A DNA stretch of 64,000 nucleotides, from assembly GCA_002197995.1 (NCBI GenBank), contig NGZR01000002.1, positions 4,030,001-4,094,000 on the forward strand, read 5' to 3'. Positions 1 through 11,109 of this stretch are shown piece after piece. The stretch is from Gaeumannomyces sp. JS-464 (taxonomy: Eukaryota; Ascomycota; Sordariomycetes; Magnaporthales; Magnaporthaceae). The position numbers and the translations under genes were made by a program. Every line of letters starts with the position of its first letter. Position 1 is the stretch's first letter. The notes beneath the pieces are model-generated. The model was given only the letters and a program-made list of their open reading frames with translations. It searched no databases and was not told the DNA's origin.

Positions 1-957
1 GCTGTGTCGCCAGCCAACATGCGCCTCAGCATCTCAGGGTCGGCCGCGCTGCCAACACCCATCAAGAAAGCCTGGGCCGCGCTTTCGGGCGGCACTATCC
101 TGTTGGAGCGCTACGGCATGACCGAGGTCGGCATGGCGCTCTCGTGCGGCCTTGCCAACCCCGACCGCGTCGACGGAAGCGTCGGTTGGCCTCTGCCATC
201 GGTAGAGGCCCGCCTCGTTGACGTGGACACGGGAGCCGTTATCCAGCCCGGCGAGGAGCTGGACCAGGACGGCCGCGAGCGCGCCGGCGAGATCCAACTC
301 CGCGGGCCCACCATCTTTGCCGAGTACTGGCGGAACCCGGAGGCGACGGCCAAGGAGTTTGTCTATGACAATGACAAACCGGAGGAGACCGCCAACGGTG
401 ATGCGCGCACAAACGGACATACCAACGGCCACGCAAATGGTCACACAAATGGACATGCCAACGGCCATGCCAATGGTTCTGGTAGCAAGTGGTTCAAGAC
501 GGGCGACGTGGCGGTCCGCAGACACGTCCCCGGAGCCGGCGAAAACGACTCGCCTGGTCAGGAGTGGACGAGGAAGGGCCCCATGTACTTCATCCTGGGC
601 CGAAGGAGCGCCGACATCATCAAGTCGGGCGGCGAGAAGGTTTCGGCGCTCGAGGTGGAGCGCGAACTGCTGTCACTCCCCCAGGTTGCCGAGGCGGCCG
701 TCTGCGCCGTGCCGTCGGGCAAGTGGGGGCAGAAGGTTGGCTGCGTCATCGTGCTGGACAGGGACAGCGTGCCAGAGGGCAGCAAGTGGACGCCCATGGA
801 CATGCGTCGTGCCCTCAAGACGCGCCTCGTCAACTACAAAATCCCCCAGGTCATGAGGGTCGTGGAGCACATCCCGCGCAACGCCATGGGCAAGATCAAC
901 AAGAAGCAGCTTGTCCAGGCCGTCTTCCAGGACGACTTTAGTGGCGATGAGATGTAA
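1..957 (+). CDS. Acyl-CoA synthetase, ACSF3-like (malonyl/methylmalonyl-CoA synthetase type), C-terminal part
   Basis: The reading frame is open from base 1 and runs to the TAA at 955-957, so the start lies outside the window. Seen: the adenylation-enzyme motif ERYGMTEVGMALS (about residues 36-48 of the visible part), KTGDVAVR, then GRRSADIIKSGGEKVSALEV, and the C-terminal catalytic lysine motif NAMGKINKKQL. These mark the ANL superfamily, which makes an acyl-adenylate and then the acyl-CoA thioester. The GMTEVGMALS form and the GSVGWPLP segment resemble the ACSF3 branch, which activates malonate or methylmalonate in mitochondria. That substrate is inference. An Asn-Gly-His/Ala/Thr repeat (about bases 400-485) sits between the core domain and the TGD motif. 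The nearest gene, eIF4E, is convergent. Confidence 0.85.
   Translation, partial: AVSPANMRLSISGSAALPTPIKKAWAALSGGTILLERYGMTEVGMALSCGLANPDRVDGSVGWPLPSVEARLVDVDTGAVIQPGEELDQDGRERAGEIQLRGPTIFAEYWRNPEATAKEFVYDNDKPEETANGDARTNGHTNGHANGHTNGHANGHANGSGSKWFKTGDVAVRRHVPGAGENDSPGQEWTRKGPMYFILGRRSADIIKSGGEKVSALEVERELLSLPQVAEAAVCAVPSGKWGQKVGCVIVLDRDSVPEGSKWTPMDMRRALKTRLVNYKIPQVMRVVEHIPRNAMGKINKKQLVQAVFQDDFSGDEM
400..485 (+). repeat. Asn-Gly-His-rich coding repeat in the acyl-CoA synthetase
   Basis: Imperfect nine-base units encode NGH-T/A steps (NGHTNGHANGHTNGHANGH). It is a flexible hydrophilic insert in a surface loop just before the KTGD motif. It keeps the frame, so it looks tolerated and not a break. 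Confidence 0.8.
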
Positions 958-1848
958 ACGCACTTTGTTGTAATAGACATAGCCCCATTTGGCCACCCTG
1001 TCGGTGTCGGTTGTACAATAACAAAGTTTAGAAGAAAAACCATGGATAGAAAATAGACTAGGATGTTCAACCGAGTTTCCCTGTGCCTGCCTACCTCGAG
1101 AGGATTCGGGCAAGGAGCAGCTCTTCAGTCTCTACAATTCCCTCGCCTTGAGCTTCATCTGCTCACGCCACTGGTAGTATGCGTATCAGAATGACGCGTA
1201 CGCAGCGTTAAGAGACGTTCCTAACTTTCTGGCGAATTCATTCCTAGTTCCGACTTTGGGTACCTAGTAGTTTACAGCTGTCAGAGCGCCCAAAAATGCC
1301 CAGTCACCCTAGCCCCTTTACATGTACCTACTTAGATAGGTACCTAGGTACGCATAGCAACGCGACGCCTATACGCCTGAGTGGATGACTCGCTCCCATC
1401 TCAGAACCCAGACGCTCTGGTAGGTGCTTAATGTTTTGTTTTTGGGACATTTTATTACCTCATCTCGAGCCAGGGAGCGGGTACCTTTGTTGAAGTGATC
1501 CGTAAATCAAAATCCGGGGTGACGCAACGGGGATGCGAAGGTGAGTGTGGAGACAAAAAGAGAAAGAAAAAAAGAATACTTCCAGCCCACTGACATAGGA
1601 GGAAAACCGTGAAAAATGAAAGCCTCTCGTGATTGATATTCCTGGGTGATATGTGTGTCATAAGTGTGTAGTGAGTGGGACAGAGACGTGAGCTTGCGCA
1701 GAAGCCTAGAGTTCCTGAAAGAAAAAGACAAGGAAAAAAATGAATTGATATCGGAGCTGGGTGGTGACGAACAGCCGCATCATCCATCCAACCCCGGGCC
1801 ACGCTTAAAGCAGGATGCGGGGAGTCTATCGTTCATCTGGAAGGTGTC
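958..1848. other. Intergenic, convergent 3' regions
   Basis: No gene seen. It holds the 3' flanks of the acyl-CoA synthetase and of eIF4E. The palindromic TAGGTACCTAGGTA element is at 1337-1350. Short frames around 1455-1800 are A/T-rich and show no domain. Confidence 0.6.
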
Positions 1849-2784
1849 TCAGACCGTGAATTTCGCCTTGGCCCTAGTGCTGCCGCTGTGGGCGGCATCG
1901 TTGTGGCCCGAAAACTCGAGGATCTCGTTCGGCGGCAGCTTGAGGACCTCCTTGAAACGCTTGCCGATATCCATGAGAATGCCCTTGCTCTTCTCGGGCG
2001 CACGGCCCTTGCCGCCAGCGACATCGCCCTCACCACGGCCAGGGATTGACTTGCCGGTAGACCGGGTCCAGACACCGACACGATAGAAGGCCTTGCGCAC
2101 ATTGACGACGACGCCCATCACCTCGCCGTCATCCTCCTGCTCCAACGTCTCGCCGATGGCGGCCAGCATCGTGTGAAGCCATAGCTCGTCAATGCCGACG
2201 CTGCGCTTCTCCTTGAAGCTGTACGACCACTTGCCGCCATGCTTGTTCTGCGAGTCCTCCCACTCTGGCCGAACGCCCTCCTTGAACAGGTGGTAGTCGG
2301 ACTTGAGCGCCAGCTCCGAGACGGGGGCAATGTTGTTCTACAGCATACAGACGCCATGTAAGTAAGATGGGTGCAACACGGAAACAGTGCTGTAGGGGAG
2401 ATAGCGGGGCGGGCCTAAACCGCCGGATGCGGTCATCAGTCTGGTCAGACACTCACATAGATACCCCAGAACTCCTCGACCGAGTTGAAAGTGATGACCT
2501 CTTTCAGTAGATCATTCCAGTTGTTGTCGCCCTAGAACACGCAAATGTCAACAGCCGCACGAAGCCACAAGGGTGGTTTGAAGAGGGGCAGTTGGGGAAC
2601 GAACCTTGCCGCTAGGGGGCTTGGTGAACCACAGAGTCCAGTTGTGCATCAGCGGGTGCTTGACGTTGAAGTTGTTTTGGTCGTGGAAGACTGTGATCTC
2701 CTTCTGGTCCCCGCTAGAGGACGAGGGGCCGTTGTCCCCATCAGGAGAGATGGGGATCGTCGAGAGATCGACCTGGGTGGACAT
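1849..2784 (-). CDS. Translation initiation factor eIF4E (mRNA cap-binding protein)
   Basis: Three exons on the minus strand: 2784-2605, 2531-2457 and 2337-1849, joined in phase 0 with GTTCGT and GTGAGT donors and TAG acceptors, giving 247 residues. The cap-binding core is clear: HPLMHNWTLWFTKPPSGK (a conserved Trp), then NNWNDLLKEVITFNSVEEFWGIY, SDYHLFKEGVRPEWED, GGKWSYSFKEK, DELWLHTMLAAIGE and VVNVRKAFYRVGVWTR. These contain the tryptophans that stack on the m7G cap and the eIF4G-binding surface. The protein recruits capped mRNA to the 40S ribosome as part of eIF4F. The start MSTQVDLS was chosen because it begins the acidic, Ser-rich N-terminal tail typical of the family; the frame upstream of it has no domain. 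The gene is intact. Other eIF4E paralogues cannot be excluded. Confidence 0.93.
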
Positions 2785-3990
2785 GTTTGTGGTCACGCGG
2801 GGGTGAAGACGATGAGATTCGATGCGGGGACGACGGCGCGCAGAGCGGACAGATGAGCGAGCCGGCTCTCCAGCGATGATCGAGGGTGTCAAGGAGAGTC
2901 GGATGGAGGCAGGTTGTGTCTGGCCGACGGTCTAGCGGAGGTTCGGAGGCGGCTTGGTTGATGCGAGGCGCAAATTCGCCGAGAGCGTCGGGTTTGGTGG
3001 GAGAAGGCGCGCGGGTGGGGCAATCAATCCGCCGAGGGAGGCTACGACGTTAGACAAAAACCGTGGGAGCAGGAAGGCCCTACAGATGCAAGAGAATCGA
3101 AGGCAGGCGGGCAAGAAGCGGCACAGTGACTGTGGCTATTTGTGGTTTGCCGACAGCAAGAAGGAAGCTATTGTGGAGGAAGTGAAGATGTGGTTTGACT
3201 TATGACTTATGCGCCAGGCTAAGTCGGGGGTAGGAAGGAGGGAAGAAAAAAAAAATTGACAAAAAAAAAGTCTGCAAGGTTCGCTGCACGAGTTGATGAT
3301 TTTTGTTTGATCGCAACAGCTGCGATGGGAGGAGGGATGGAGCCAAATTGAAGCAGGGCAGCGGCGAAAGTGGGGCCGCCGTTGCCTGAACGCTCAGACT
3401 CCATCCCGCACGTCTCCCAAACTCCATTGCGGTGTTAGCTCTTTCCTGTCAATCAATCAAAACCCTGCATCCTATTCACGCAAGGCGCCATGAACTCAGG
3501 TCGCTCACACAGACAATGGAAACCGTCGTTATAGCTTGTGGTGTGGTGTGCGCACAATGAACCTCCCACACCGAAAGTCGGTATCCGGCCCGCCAAGTCG
3601 ACACTGGCAATCGGCACGTCCTGCTAGCCTCCTACCTAAGGTACCCAGCTCGAACCCAGCGCAGGTGGGTAAGGGGGGATTCCTGGTCGCGCCCGGCACC
3701 CCCTAAACGGGCAATCGGCTCTGGAACTGGTCCCCTCCATGCCATGCGATCAGGCACTGCACCGGCACATTCAGATGAGACAAAGCCCCTTGCGGCCTAG
3801 TGCAATCACTCATGCTCGACCAGCGCAGCCTCCTGAAGTTCCAACGTCTTTGGGCGAGCCTTGGAGCAAGCGCCCAGGCCAGCTGGAGTCAGGTGCGTGC
3901 GGCCTTAGTCAACCCTGCAGACGAAAACGTCTGCAGGTGCCCCTCCCTGTCTAGCTAAGACATCGCCAATTGGCCGAAGAACTAGCCTCA
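2785..3990. other. Divergent intergenic region between eIF4E and the gene at 3991
   Basis: No gene seen. It contains A/T-rich and pyrimidine-rich stretches (about 3240-3430) that probably belong to the eIF4E promoter or 5' leader, and a perfect hairpin at 3914-3937. Confidence 0.55.
3914..3937. repeat. Perfect 10-bp inverted repeat with AAAA loop
   Basis: CCTGCAGACG, then AAAA, then CGTCTGCAGG. The stem is perfect over 10 bp and contains two PstI-like CTGCAG cores. It lies 54 bases upstream of the proposed ATG at 3991. It could be a dimeric transcription-factor site or a 5'-leader hairpin. Confidence 0.7.
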
Positions 3991-5794
3991 ATGAACCAAA
4001 CTACCTCGGTGCTGTCGACAATGAAGTTACTTGTCGGTAAGAGCTGCGTTAGTCATAAGTCTCAATCATCTACCGTGAGACGTTTTCGTTTGGGGCTGTT
4101 CGTCTAGCTAGCGTGCTTTTGGGAACAAAGGAAAAATGCCGAAAACGCCTGTTATCTGGAGGACTCGTCGAACGCATTTATACGTGAGGCGTCCATCGAG
4201 TCCTCCCTGGCGATCACCATCGATATTCCCGACAATTCGCCTGAGGCCACAAAAAAGACATCAGTTCTTAGCATCATAGCCATGGAGACCACCAACGAGG
4301 ACCAAGACATTCCCCCCGCGAAGGCGGGATAGAGTCCGAGTCTGCCCTGGCCCAAGACACCGGCAACTACTTCTGGAAGGCCCGGACAGATCATCAATCT
4401 GGAAACTGGGCGGCGCAGTTTGGCATCAAGCAAAGTCCCTGGGTTCCGAACCCCACTATCGACGCTCGATTCATGCCTCGAACTCTTCGTCTTGGTCTCA
4501 AAGATTACACACCGACGAAGCTGCAATTCACATTGCCACACGCCGAGTCGGAGAGAAAGGACTCCTGGTTTGAAGAGACCTTCAAACACCTGTACTGGAC
4601 GGCCTACAGTTTTTCTGTCCGTCGGCTTGGACAGCACAACTTTCACCAGACCACGGCTCAATCTCCTTGGAGGGACGCCAAGTTTTCGGCTCAGTTCCTC
4701 GACTATGCCTCTCAGCTCTCGCGACAGGACCCTCTTCTTGGAGGCTGGGATTTACTGCTCACGGACAAGACTCATCGGGCGTCTCTCGTGACTGGGGTCC
4801 TCTCCAAAGTCTTGGTCAATAGTGTCTTCTCCGACCTCCTGTGGGGAGCGACAAACGAACAAAGGATGCTTCTCGAGGCTCACGACGCGGCTACGATCTC
4901 TGATGACGGTATGCGCACCCCTATTGTTCACCTTTGGAATGCGATTCCAGTAGCTAATGCATCATCGCAGGGTACAAACGGACTAAGAGACGCGCTCATA
5001 TGGTCAGAGATGCTTTGGGAGACCACATCCTTACACCCAACTTCTGGCCGAGGGTGGATGAGCTGGCAACACGGACCACCTCCCTCCTCCTACCCTTGGT
5101 CAACTTCCAAGGTCAGCAGGCGCCGACGGAGAAGTGGCCCGGTCTCATGGTAATCTACCAGGAGCTCCACGATATTATCGCCGAGGCTGCCTACTTCTCC
5201 ATCTGCATTCGCCTGTCTCACACCATCTTCCACATTGAGTACCCGGAGCCGGGAGACAAGTGGGATCTTGACTACGATCAGCTGGAGGAGAATCACATCT
5301 ACCAGAAGTCAAAGGAGAACGCGCAGAAGCACGATGCGCGCCAGGGAAACAAGAACAACACCAAGCCTCCGCCTCGAATTGCCAAGGTCAAGGTAATCGC
5401 TTGGCCGCAGATCAAGCGTCACGAGCCCCTCGGAAGTGTCGAGAACTACGGCGCAGAGGGCGGCGAGCGCGTTGCCCTGGTCTCCAGGTGCAAGGTGGCC
5501 TATTACTCCGGCAGGTCAGATGACCAAGGCGAGATGTGGGAGCGGAAGCCCACTCTGGCAGACCACATGGTGCCGCCCAAGAAAACGGCACGTCGCATGA
5601 AGCAGCCACTCCTCTTCTTCGTGACCCTGGCCATACTCTGTTTTCTCGTCACTCTCGCTTTTCTATTCCTTGATTACGACCTCCTGTTGCGAGGTTACCA
5701 CGCCATCACCCATGGCGCCAGGCGGTTCATTCTCACCTCCGCAGGAGGTCACTTCCAGAGAATCCAAACGGGACCTCCTGCCAGTGCTGCTTAA
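3991..5794 (+). CDS. Uncharacterised Pezizomycotina protein with C-terminal membrane segment (one frame break)
   Basis: Proposed exons are 3991-4036, 4112-4908 and 4971-5794. Donors are GTAAGA and GTATGC, acceptors CTAG and CGCAG, and all phases agree. The frame breaks once between about 4315 and 4335. One added base restores the frame and gives 555 residues in total. I recognise no enzymatic domain. Visible blocks are WKARTDHQSGNWAAQFG, YWTAYSFSVRRLG, a central helical region, WPGLMVIYQELHDIIAEA, GDKWDLDYDQLEENHIYQKS, KVKVIAWPQIKRHEP and CKVAYYSGRSDDQGE. A basic stretch precedes a hydrophobic segment, LLFFVTLAILCFLVTLAFLF, near the C-terminus. The order (globular part, basic patch, single membrane helix, short tail) suggests a cytosol-facing membrane protein. 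It resembles a family of fungal hypothetical proteins with the same WP and YYxGRxDD motifs. Function unknown. The first exon is inferred from splice phase and is less certain than the rest. Confidence 0.6.
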
Positions 5795-6970
5795 GAAGAT
5801 GGGCTGCCCATAACCGACTATTGGCGAAGTTTCCCCCATCTCCAGCTCCTCCCATATCTCGCTACGGCTGGCTTGCATCGGGACGAATATCGGGCGAAAG
5901 GATTTCCTTTGTCTTTAGTTTGTACCTTGGCTTCCATTTGGCTCCCATTTTGGCTTCCATGTTGGCAACGTATTTTCTCCTCACCGGAGTTGGACAATCT
6001 GTTTTCCATGGCTCAATGCACGCGACCTGTGGATGAGGCGATGAAAGCTGGGGATCACGCTAGGTTCCATTATTGGATTGCAAAAAATCGTCCACTCGGA
6101 GTACTTTCCATCTTCTCCCCAATGCTTTCATTCTAGATAGCTAATATCAATACTCTTGCCTCATTCAACATCAAACCTTCTCTACTCCTAGGCTGATAGC
6201 CAATTGTTGTAGTGAAAGCGTTCCACGTCGTCTGGAGGCAGTGTAATACCAGAGACATGAGTGAGAGATATCGCCTATGCAAGCATGGGTGGAATCTCCT
6301 AGGTCAAAAAATTGGAGTGACTTGGATGAAAAATACTAAGCAACCAAGCTCAGCAGGAACAGATACTACACTTGATCCAAGCAATTGAAAAAGGAGCGTT
6401 GAGGGGAGGATCGATGAGGACTGGGCTCATGGGATACGGCGTTAATTTATATCCGTTTGTGGCAGCACGGGAGGAGAGGCACTGCTTGGCACTTGGAAAC
6501 AAAAAGGCTTTGCCCACAGCATGTCCGAGAAGTCCGATATGCATCCACACTAAAACTTCGCTTCTGCCTAGCATCGCGTAGACTTCGGTCCAGATCATAT
6601 TCTTAGATGGGACATCATTCACTCAGGCCCAAAAAGCACCTATACATCAGAGCCGAGTTGCGTCGTTTCGTTTCTAGCCCCTGAAGTGGCGCCATTGCAA
6701 AAGAGTGGAAGCATCTGCGGGGGGCCAGATGGGAATGTGGGGGCTGTGGCTGCTGGGTGGGGACACTTGCAGGAGCCCGCCAAAATGTTTGGAAGCCGCT
6801 CGCGCAAAGAATGGAAGCCTCAAAAAAAAGTGCACGCTGCGAGGAGCTCAACCTAAGACGAAGAAAAATGATAGCCACATCCGTGCTATGACACACCGGC
6901 TGCGATAGCTCGCACACCGACTTATCCGGGCCTGATTCTGGGTCACAGCCACAACCACCAGACATTCTCG
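5795..6970. other. Intergenic region upstream of TMA23
   Basis: No convincing gene. Short open stretches (5873-6136, 6372-6581) have no recognisable motif or splice structure. The last 300 bases are the likely TMA23 promoter and leader. Confidence 0.5.
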
Positions 6971-7654
6971 ATGGACGCTCACGCGCTCCTCAAGTCGCAG
7001 GGCTGGCGCGGCCACGGCCACACGCTCCACCCGAGCGATGACTCGGCCGGCCTGGCGCGGCCGCTGCTGATATCGCGCAAGGACAACACCCTCGGCATCG
7101 GCAAGAAGGAACACTGCACGAGCGACCAATGGTGGCTCAACGCCTTTGACCAGCAGCTCCAGGGGCTCGACACCACAGGCAAGACGGGCACCGCCGTGGT
7201 CCAGACGGTCCAGCGCGGCGCCCTCAACGCCATCCAAGCCCGTGGAGCTGCTGCGAGGTACACGGGCGCCTACGGTCTGTACGCATCCTTCGTCAGGGGC
7301 GGCCTGCTTGAGGGCACAATCTCGTCCCCATCATCCTCCGGAGAATCGACACCACGCGACACGTCAGCGACGGCAGAGAGCACGTCTGAGAGGGGCGCCG
7401 ACACGGTCGGCCGCCCCCGCGCATCAGAAACAAAGAGCGAGCGCAAGGCAAGGCGTGCACAGCGGAGGCGAGAACGGGCAGAGAAGGAAGCCCGCAGGTC
7501 AACTGGCGGGGCGCTCGACGTCGAGGAGATCCTAGCCGCCAGGAGAAGGAAGAAGATGAACAAGAAGGCGCTTGAGACTAAGGAGGAGAGACGGGCGAGG
7601 AGGGAGGCTAAGAGAAAAAGAAATCAGGAGCGTCGCAAGGGGTCCGAAGGCTGA
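6971..7654 (+). CDS. TMA23: Ribosome-associated G-patch protein TMA23
   Basis: A single exon of 227 residues, intact. The N-terminus carries the G-patch-like block LLKSQGWRGHGHTLHPSDD, followed by ISRKDNTLGIGKKEHCTSD and QWWLNAFDQQLQGLD, which is the arrangement of fungal Tma23. The middle, about residues 115-145, is Ser/Thr-rich. The C-terminal third is highly basic with KKxRRxxRR-type runs and the block DVEEILAARRRKKMNKK, as expected for a nucleolar RNA-binding protein. Yeast Tma23 associates with pre-ribosomes and is needed for normal 40S maturation; its G-patch probably engages a DEAH helicase. The start at 6971 opens directly with the conserved MDAHALLKSQGW. It is convergent with THG1, with 282 bases between the stops. 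Confidence 0.85.
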   Translation: MDAHALLKSQGWRGHGHTLHPSDDSAGLARPLLISRKDNTLGIGKKEHCTSDQWWLNAFDQQLQGLDTTGKTGTAVVQTVQRGALNAIQARGAAARYTGAYGLYASFVRGGLLEGTISSPSSSGESTPRDTSATAESTSERGADTVGRPRASETKSERKARRAQRRRERAEKEARRSTGGALDVEEILAARRRKKMNKKALETKEERRARREAKRKRNQERRKGSEG

Positions 7655-7936
7655 GGTGATCTCAAACCCCCTGCCAAAAAAAAAGTTTCAAGTACCTCAC
7701 ATCCGGGGTATCGGCTTGATCCAGCAACACGCCTTCGGGGCCGCAGCTGCACCTCCGACAGGGGCTGTCAGGATATCCAAGGACAGCAAATACCGCTCCC
7801 AGCAGCCGCTTTTAGGATAACACCGGTCGCCTGGAATAAGTGTCCCCTACAGGGACTGGAGTGGCAGTTCGCGGGGATAAGATGTTTCATGTAGCCGTGG
7901 AGGCCCAGAGATACATCTCCACTTGAGCAGACACTC

Positions 7937-9219
7937 CTACGTCTCCTTGGGGATCTCACCAGGCTTATTGGAGAGTAACCACGGGCGCCTGTCCCAGAAA
8001 TCATCCTTGATGATGTCCATGTGCTCAACCGTGACCCTTGCTTTCGCACGCTTCTTCTTGTTGCTCTCGGCCTGCGTCTTGGATTCCTTGGGGGGCTCGG
8101 CGAGATTTTCCACCTCCTGCCTCCTGTTTTGGCCACTTTCTGGCTCCTCCAGTTTGTACTGGTAGAGTTGTTAGGACGAAAGTTTTGCCATGACATCACA
8201 ACAGATGAGTGAGCTATAATGGGTTCCAGACTTACATCTCTGAAGACCACGCTGCCCTTCTTGTATACCTCGGGTTCGTTGTTGTAGTTGATACCGAACT
8301 TTGAAAATAGTATCTCGTTCTTGTCCGCAGCGAAGGTGCCCTGCGGTTTGTGTTATTTGCTGCTCGATTTGCAAGATCAACCGAACGGCAAATATCCAGG
8401 GGTTGGCTTACCGCAAGAGATCTCTCCGCTGCCTGTGCGTCAAGACCGCCCTGCTGGATCAAGGTCCAGTAAGTGGTGTTGTAGAGGTTGTTGATGTGGC
8501 AGTCGACCTGGCGCCAGCTCAGGTAGTCCCTCAGATTCTGCACGCTGGGGTAGCAGACTGCCCTTCCATCGAAGCTGGGCAGAGGGGGTGACAGAGGCGT
8601 CTCAGGGAAGTGGGTTGACCAGTAGTATATGTAATAAGACGTGAAGGTTGACACAACAGTCGAAACCAATTTGCTAGAAGGTCAAGGAGAGAGCCAGAGT
8701 TCAGCACCCCTGCAATAAGTAGCCTTGGATCAGGTGCCTGGCGGTGTTGCCTTCGCATACCTCGAACGCCTGTCGAACAAGGCGCAGTGCTTGTGGAAGA
8801 CGAAGCTATTCTCAGCCAGTTAGTCAATGGTGACTTCTTCGGTGGATGACAGGACAGGAAGACCTCAATGTGATCATTCTACCTAAACTCGTCACTAACG
8901 CCATAAGCGATGGTGATTTCTGGGAGCTCTGTCATGACCGACTTGGCGGCAGCATTCATAAGGTCAAGTGCGCGCTTGTCGTTGGGCTTTTTGAAGCCAT
9001 ACTTGACAGCAAATTTGGTAAATCCTCGTCCGTCCAAACGCACAACAACCCACGTATTGGGGAGCAGGTTGTCTGGTTGCTCGAACAGCCTCACATATTC
9101 GAACCTGGGTAAGGGTTAGAAACTGGGAGGTTGATGGGAGTTGCCAGCATGTCGGAAGGATTCCCTCTCAGGTGTATGGCATGGCAAACAAGATCGAGTG
9201 CTCACTTTGAGTTCGCCAT
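7937..9219 (-). CDS. THG1: tRNA-His guanylyltransferase
   Basis: Six exons: 9219-9206, 9104-8883, 8805-8761, 8673-8412, 8340-8236 and 8158-7937. All junctions are GT/AG with matching phases, giving 289 residues with no frame break. The enzyme adds the essential G-1 residue to the 5' end of tRNA-His by 3'-5' polymerisation. Seen: [11 protein letters not shown] at the start, the metal-binding palm motif [13 protein letters not shown], the second carboxylate motif [31 protein letters not shown], and [12 protein letters not shown] followed by [21 protein letters not shown], all typical of Thg1. The C-terminal extension is Lys-rich ([11 protein letters not shown]) and ends KPGEIPKET. The first exon is only 14 bases long, which is easy for gene finders to miss. 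The gene is divergent from SWD1 and shares a promoter region of 428 bp with it. Confidence 0.93.
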
Positions 9220-9647
9220 CCTGATCCTCGAGGCCCGGGCTCGTCACAGTGTAATACACCAGCCTGTGCTCTGGATCCGGAGTCGCCTGGGTTAGTTCCA
9301 CTCAGAAATGCCCTGGGCGTAAAGGATTTGCCCAGGAAGAGAGAAGGTAGGGCCGCAAACGGAGAGACATACATAATCAATTTGGTGTTGGCCGATTTCT
9401 AGGTGCCTAGTACCGGAGCTCGCATGACGTGAGCTAGAGGCCCAGAGCTAGCTTCAGTGTCGGTCCCAAAGTCGCCCCGCCATGCACTGCCGCTTCCCCG
9501 CACCGGAATCTCATTCCAGACTCTACTAAAATTCGCCTCAAAACGCGCGCGAAAAGGAAGCTGTCCACCACGCGGATGGCACATGCATTGATTGACGGGG
9601 CTGGTTTCTAGGAGCTGCCCGCCAACCCTGACAGCAGCACCGCGACC
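9220..9647. promoter_or_regulatory. Shared divergent promoter region THG1/SWD1
   Basis: 428 bases separate the two start codons. No open frame with gene character is seen. No canonical TATA box was found, which fits housekeeping genes. Transcription starts cannot be placed by eye. Confidence 0.6.
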
Positions 9648-11109
9648 ATGAACCTCCTGCTCTCCGACGATTACCTGCTGCAGGACTACCCCGAGAACAT
9701 CACCAACACGGTCAGATCGGGCCACGCGACATGCCTCCGTTTCAATCGCACTGGCGACTACCTCGCCTCCGGCCGAGTTGACGGCGCCGTGGTTGTGTGG
9801 GATCTCGACACCATGGGAGTCGCTCGCAAGCTGAGAGGACATTCCAAGAGCGTTTCCTCTCTAAGTTGGTCTAGATGCGGCAGGTATCTCCTTTCGGCAT
9901 GCCAGGGCGGCAAGGCCATCATATGGGACCTGAGCAATGGCAAGAGGCATCGCGAGGTGCGCTTTAGGGCGCCCGTCTACATCGCGGAGCTGAATCCCCG
10001 CGACCGGTAGGCTACATCAAAAGCGCTCTTTTCCTCGTTGACCCGTGCGCTGAGCAGCTTGCAGCTACCAGTTCGTGGCCTCCATATTCGAAGACCAGCC
10101 TGTTGTCGTCGACGCAACAGATCCGATCGACATTAAGCACATACTGCCCTCGAAGCCGAAGCGGCCAGATACCGACGACCACGCTCTCAAGGAGAAGTGG
10201 GCGAAGGAAGACAGCAAGCAGATGACAACAGTTGCCATATACACGGCCACGGGCGACCACATCCTAGCGGGCACGAGCAAAGGATGGATCAACATCGTCG
10301 ACTCTCGGACTCGCGAAGTAATCTTCTCCAAGAAGCCCTGCACGGGCGTCATCACCACAATGCGACTATCTCGCTCCGGAAAGATCTTGTTACTCAACGC
10401 CCAGGACAGGATAATACGAACTTTCCACGTTCCCAATCTGTCCGCTGAGAACCTAGACCTAGATACGATCCAGCTGGTGGACGAGCACAAGTTCCAGGAC
10501 GTGGTCAATAGGCTACAGTGGAACCACGTTACCTTCAGCTCGACCGGCGAGTATGTCGCGGCGTCCACCTACAACAACCACGAGCTATACATCTGGGAGA
10601 GGAATCATGGCAGTCTGGTACGCATGCTAGAAGGCACGAAAGAGGAGCAGGGCACGATCGAGTGGCACCCCCACAAGGCGTTGCTAGCCGCGTGCGGGCT
10701 GGAGACCGGGCGCATTAACATCTGGTCCGTCACGAGTCCGCAGCGTTGGTCGGCGCTAGCGCCAGATTTCGTCGAGGTCGAGGAGAACGTGCAGTACGCC
10801 GAGAAGGAGGACGAGTTCGACATTCTGGAGCAGGAAGTTATCGCCAAGCGCAGGCTGGATCGCGAGGACGAGGATGTCGAGGTGCTGGCCGTGCGCGCCA
10901 ATGGCGAGATGGACGAGGAGTCGTTCCAGGTACCCATACTTTATAACCTGGGCGAATCAGACAGCGAGGAGGAGTTTATTGCCGTGTCGACGGGCACCAT
11001 GCGGCGGAGGAGCCCCGGCGAGGGAGAGGGCGACGGTAATGGGCTTGAGGAGAAAGCGACGGCGAAGAAGGGCGCGGCTGCCAAGTCCAGGTCTAAGAAA
11101 AAGGGCTAG
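9648..11109 (+). CDS. SWD1: COMPASS (Set1 complex) WD40 subunit Swd1/RbBP5-type
   Basis: Two exons, 9648-10006 and 10065-11109 (donor GTAGGC, acceptor TTGCAG), encode 467 residues and are intact. WD40 repeats are evident: ATCLRFNRTGDYLASG...VVWDLD, VSSLSWSRCGRYLLSA...IIWDLS, TVAIYTATGDHILAGT...NIVDS, and the late blades with ELYIWERN, WHPHKALLAACG and INIWSV. The N-terminal block NLLLSDDYLLQDYPENI and the block SALAPDFVEVEENVQYAEKE after the propeller are diagnostic of the Swd1/RbBP5 family, which contacts Set1 and the nucleosome in the histone H3K4 methyltransferase complex. The C-terminus is acidic (LGESDSEEEF) and then Lys-rich, and could act as a nuclear localisation signal. It lies upstream of RPB1 on the same strand. 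Confidence 0.93.
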
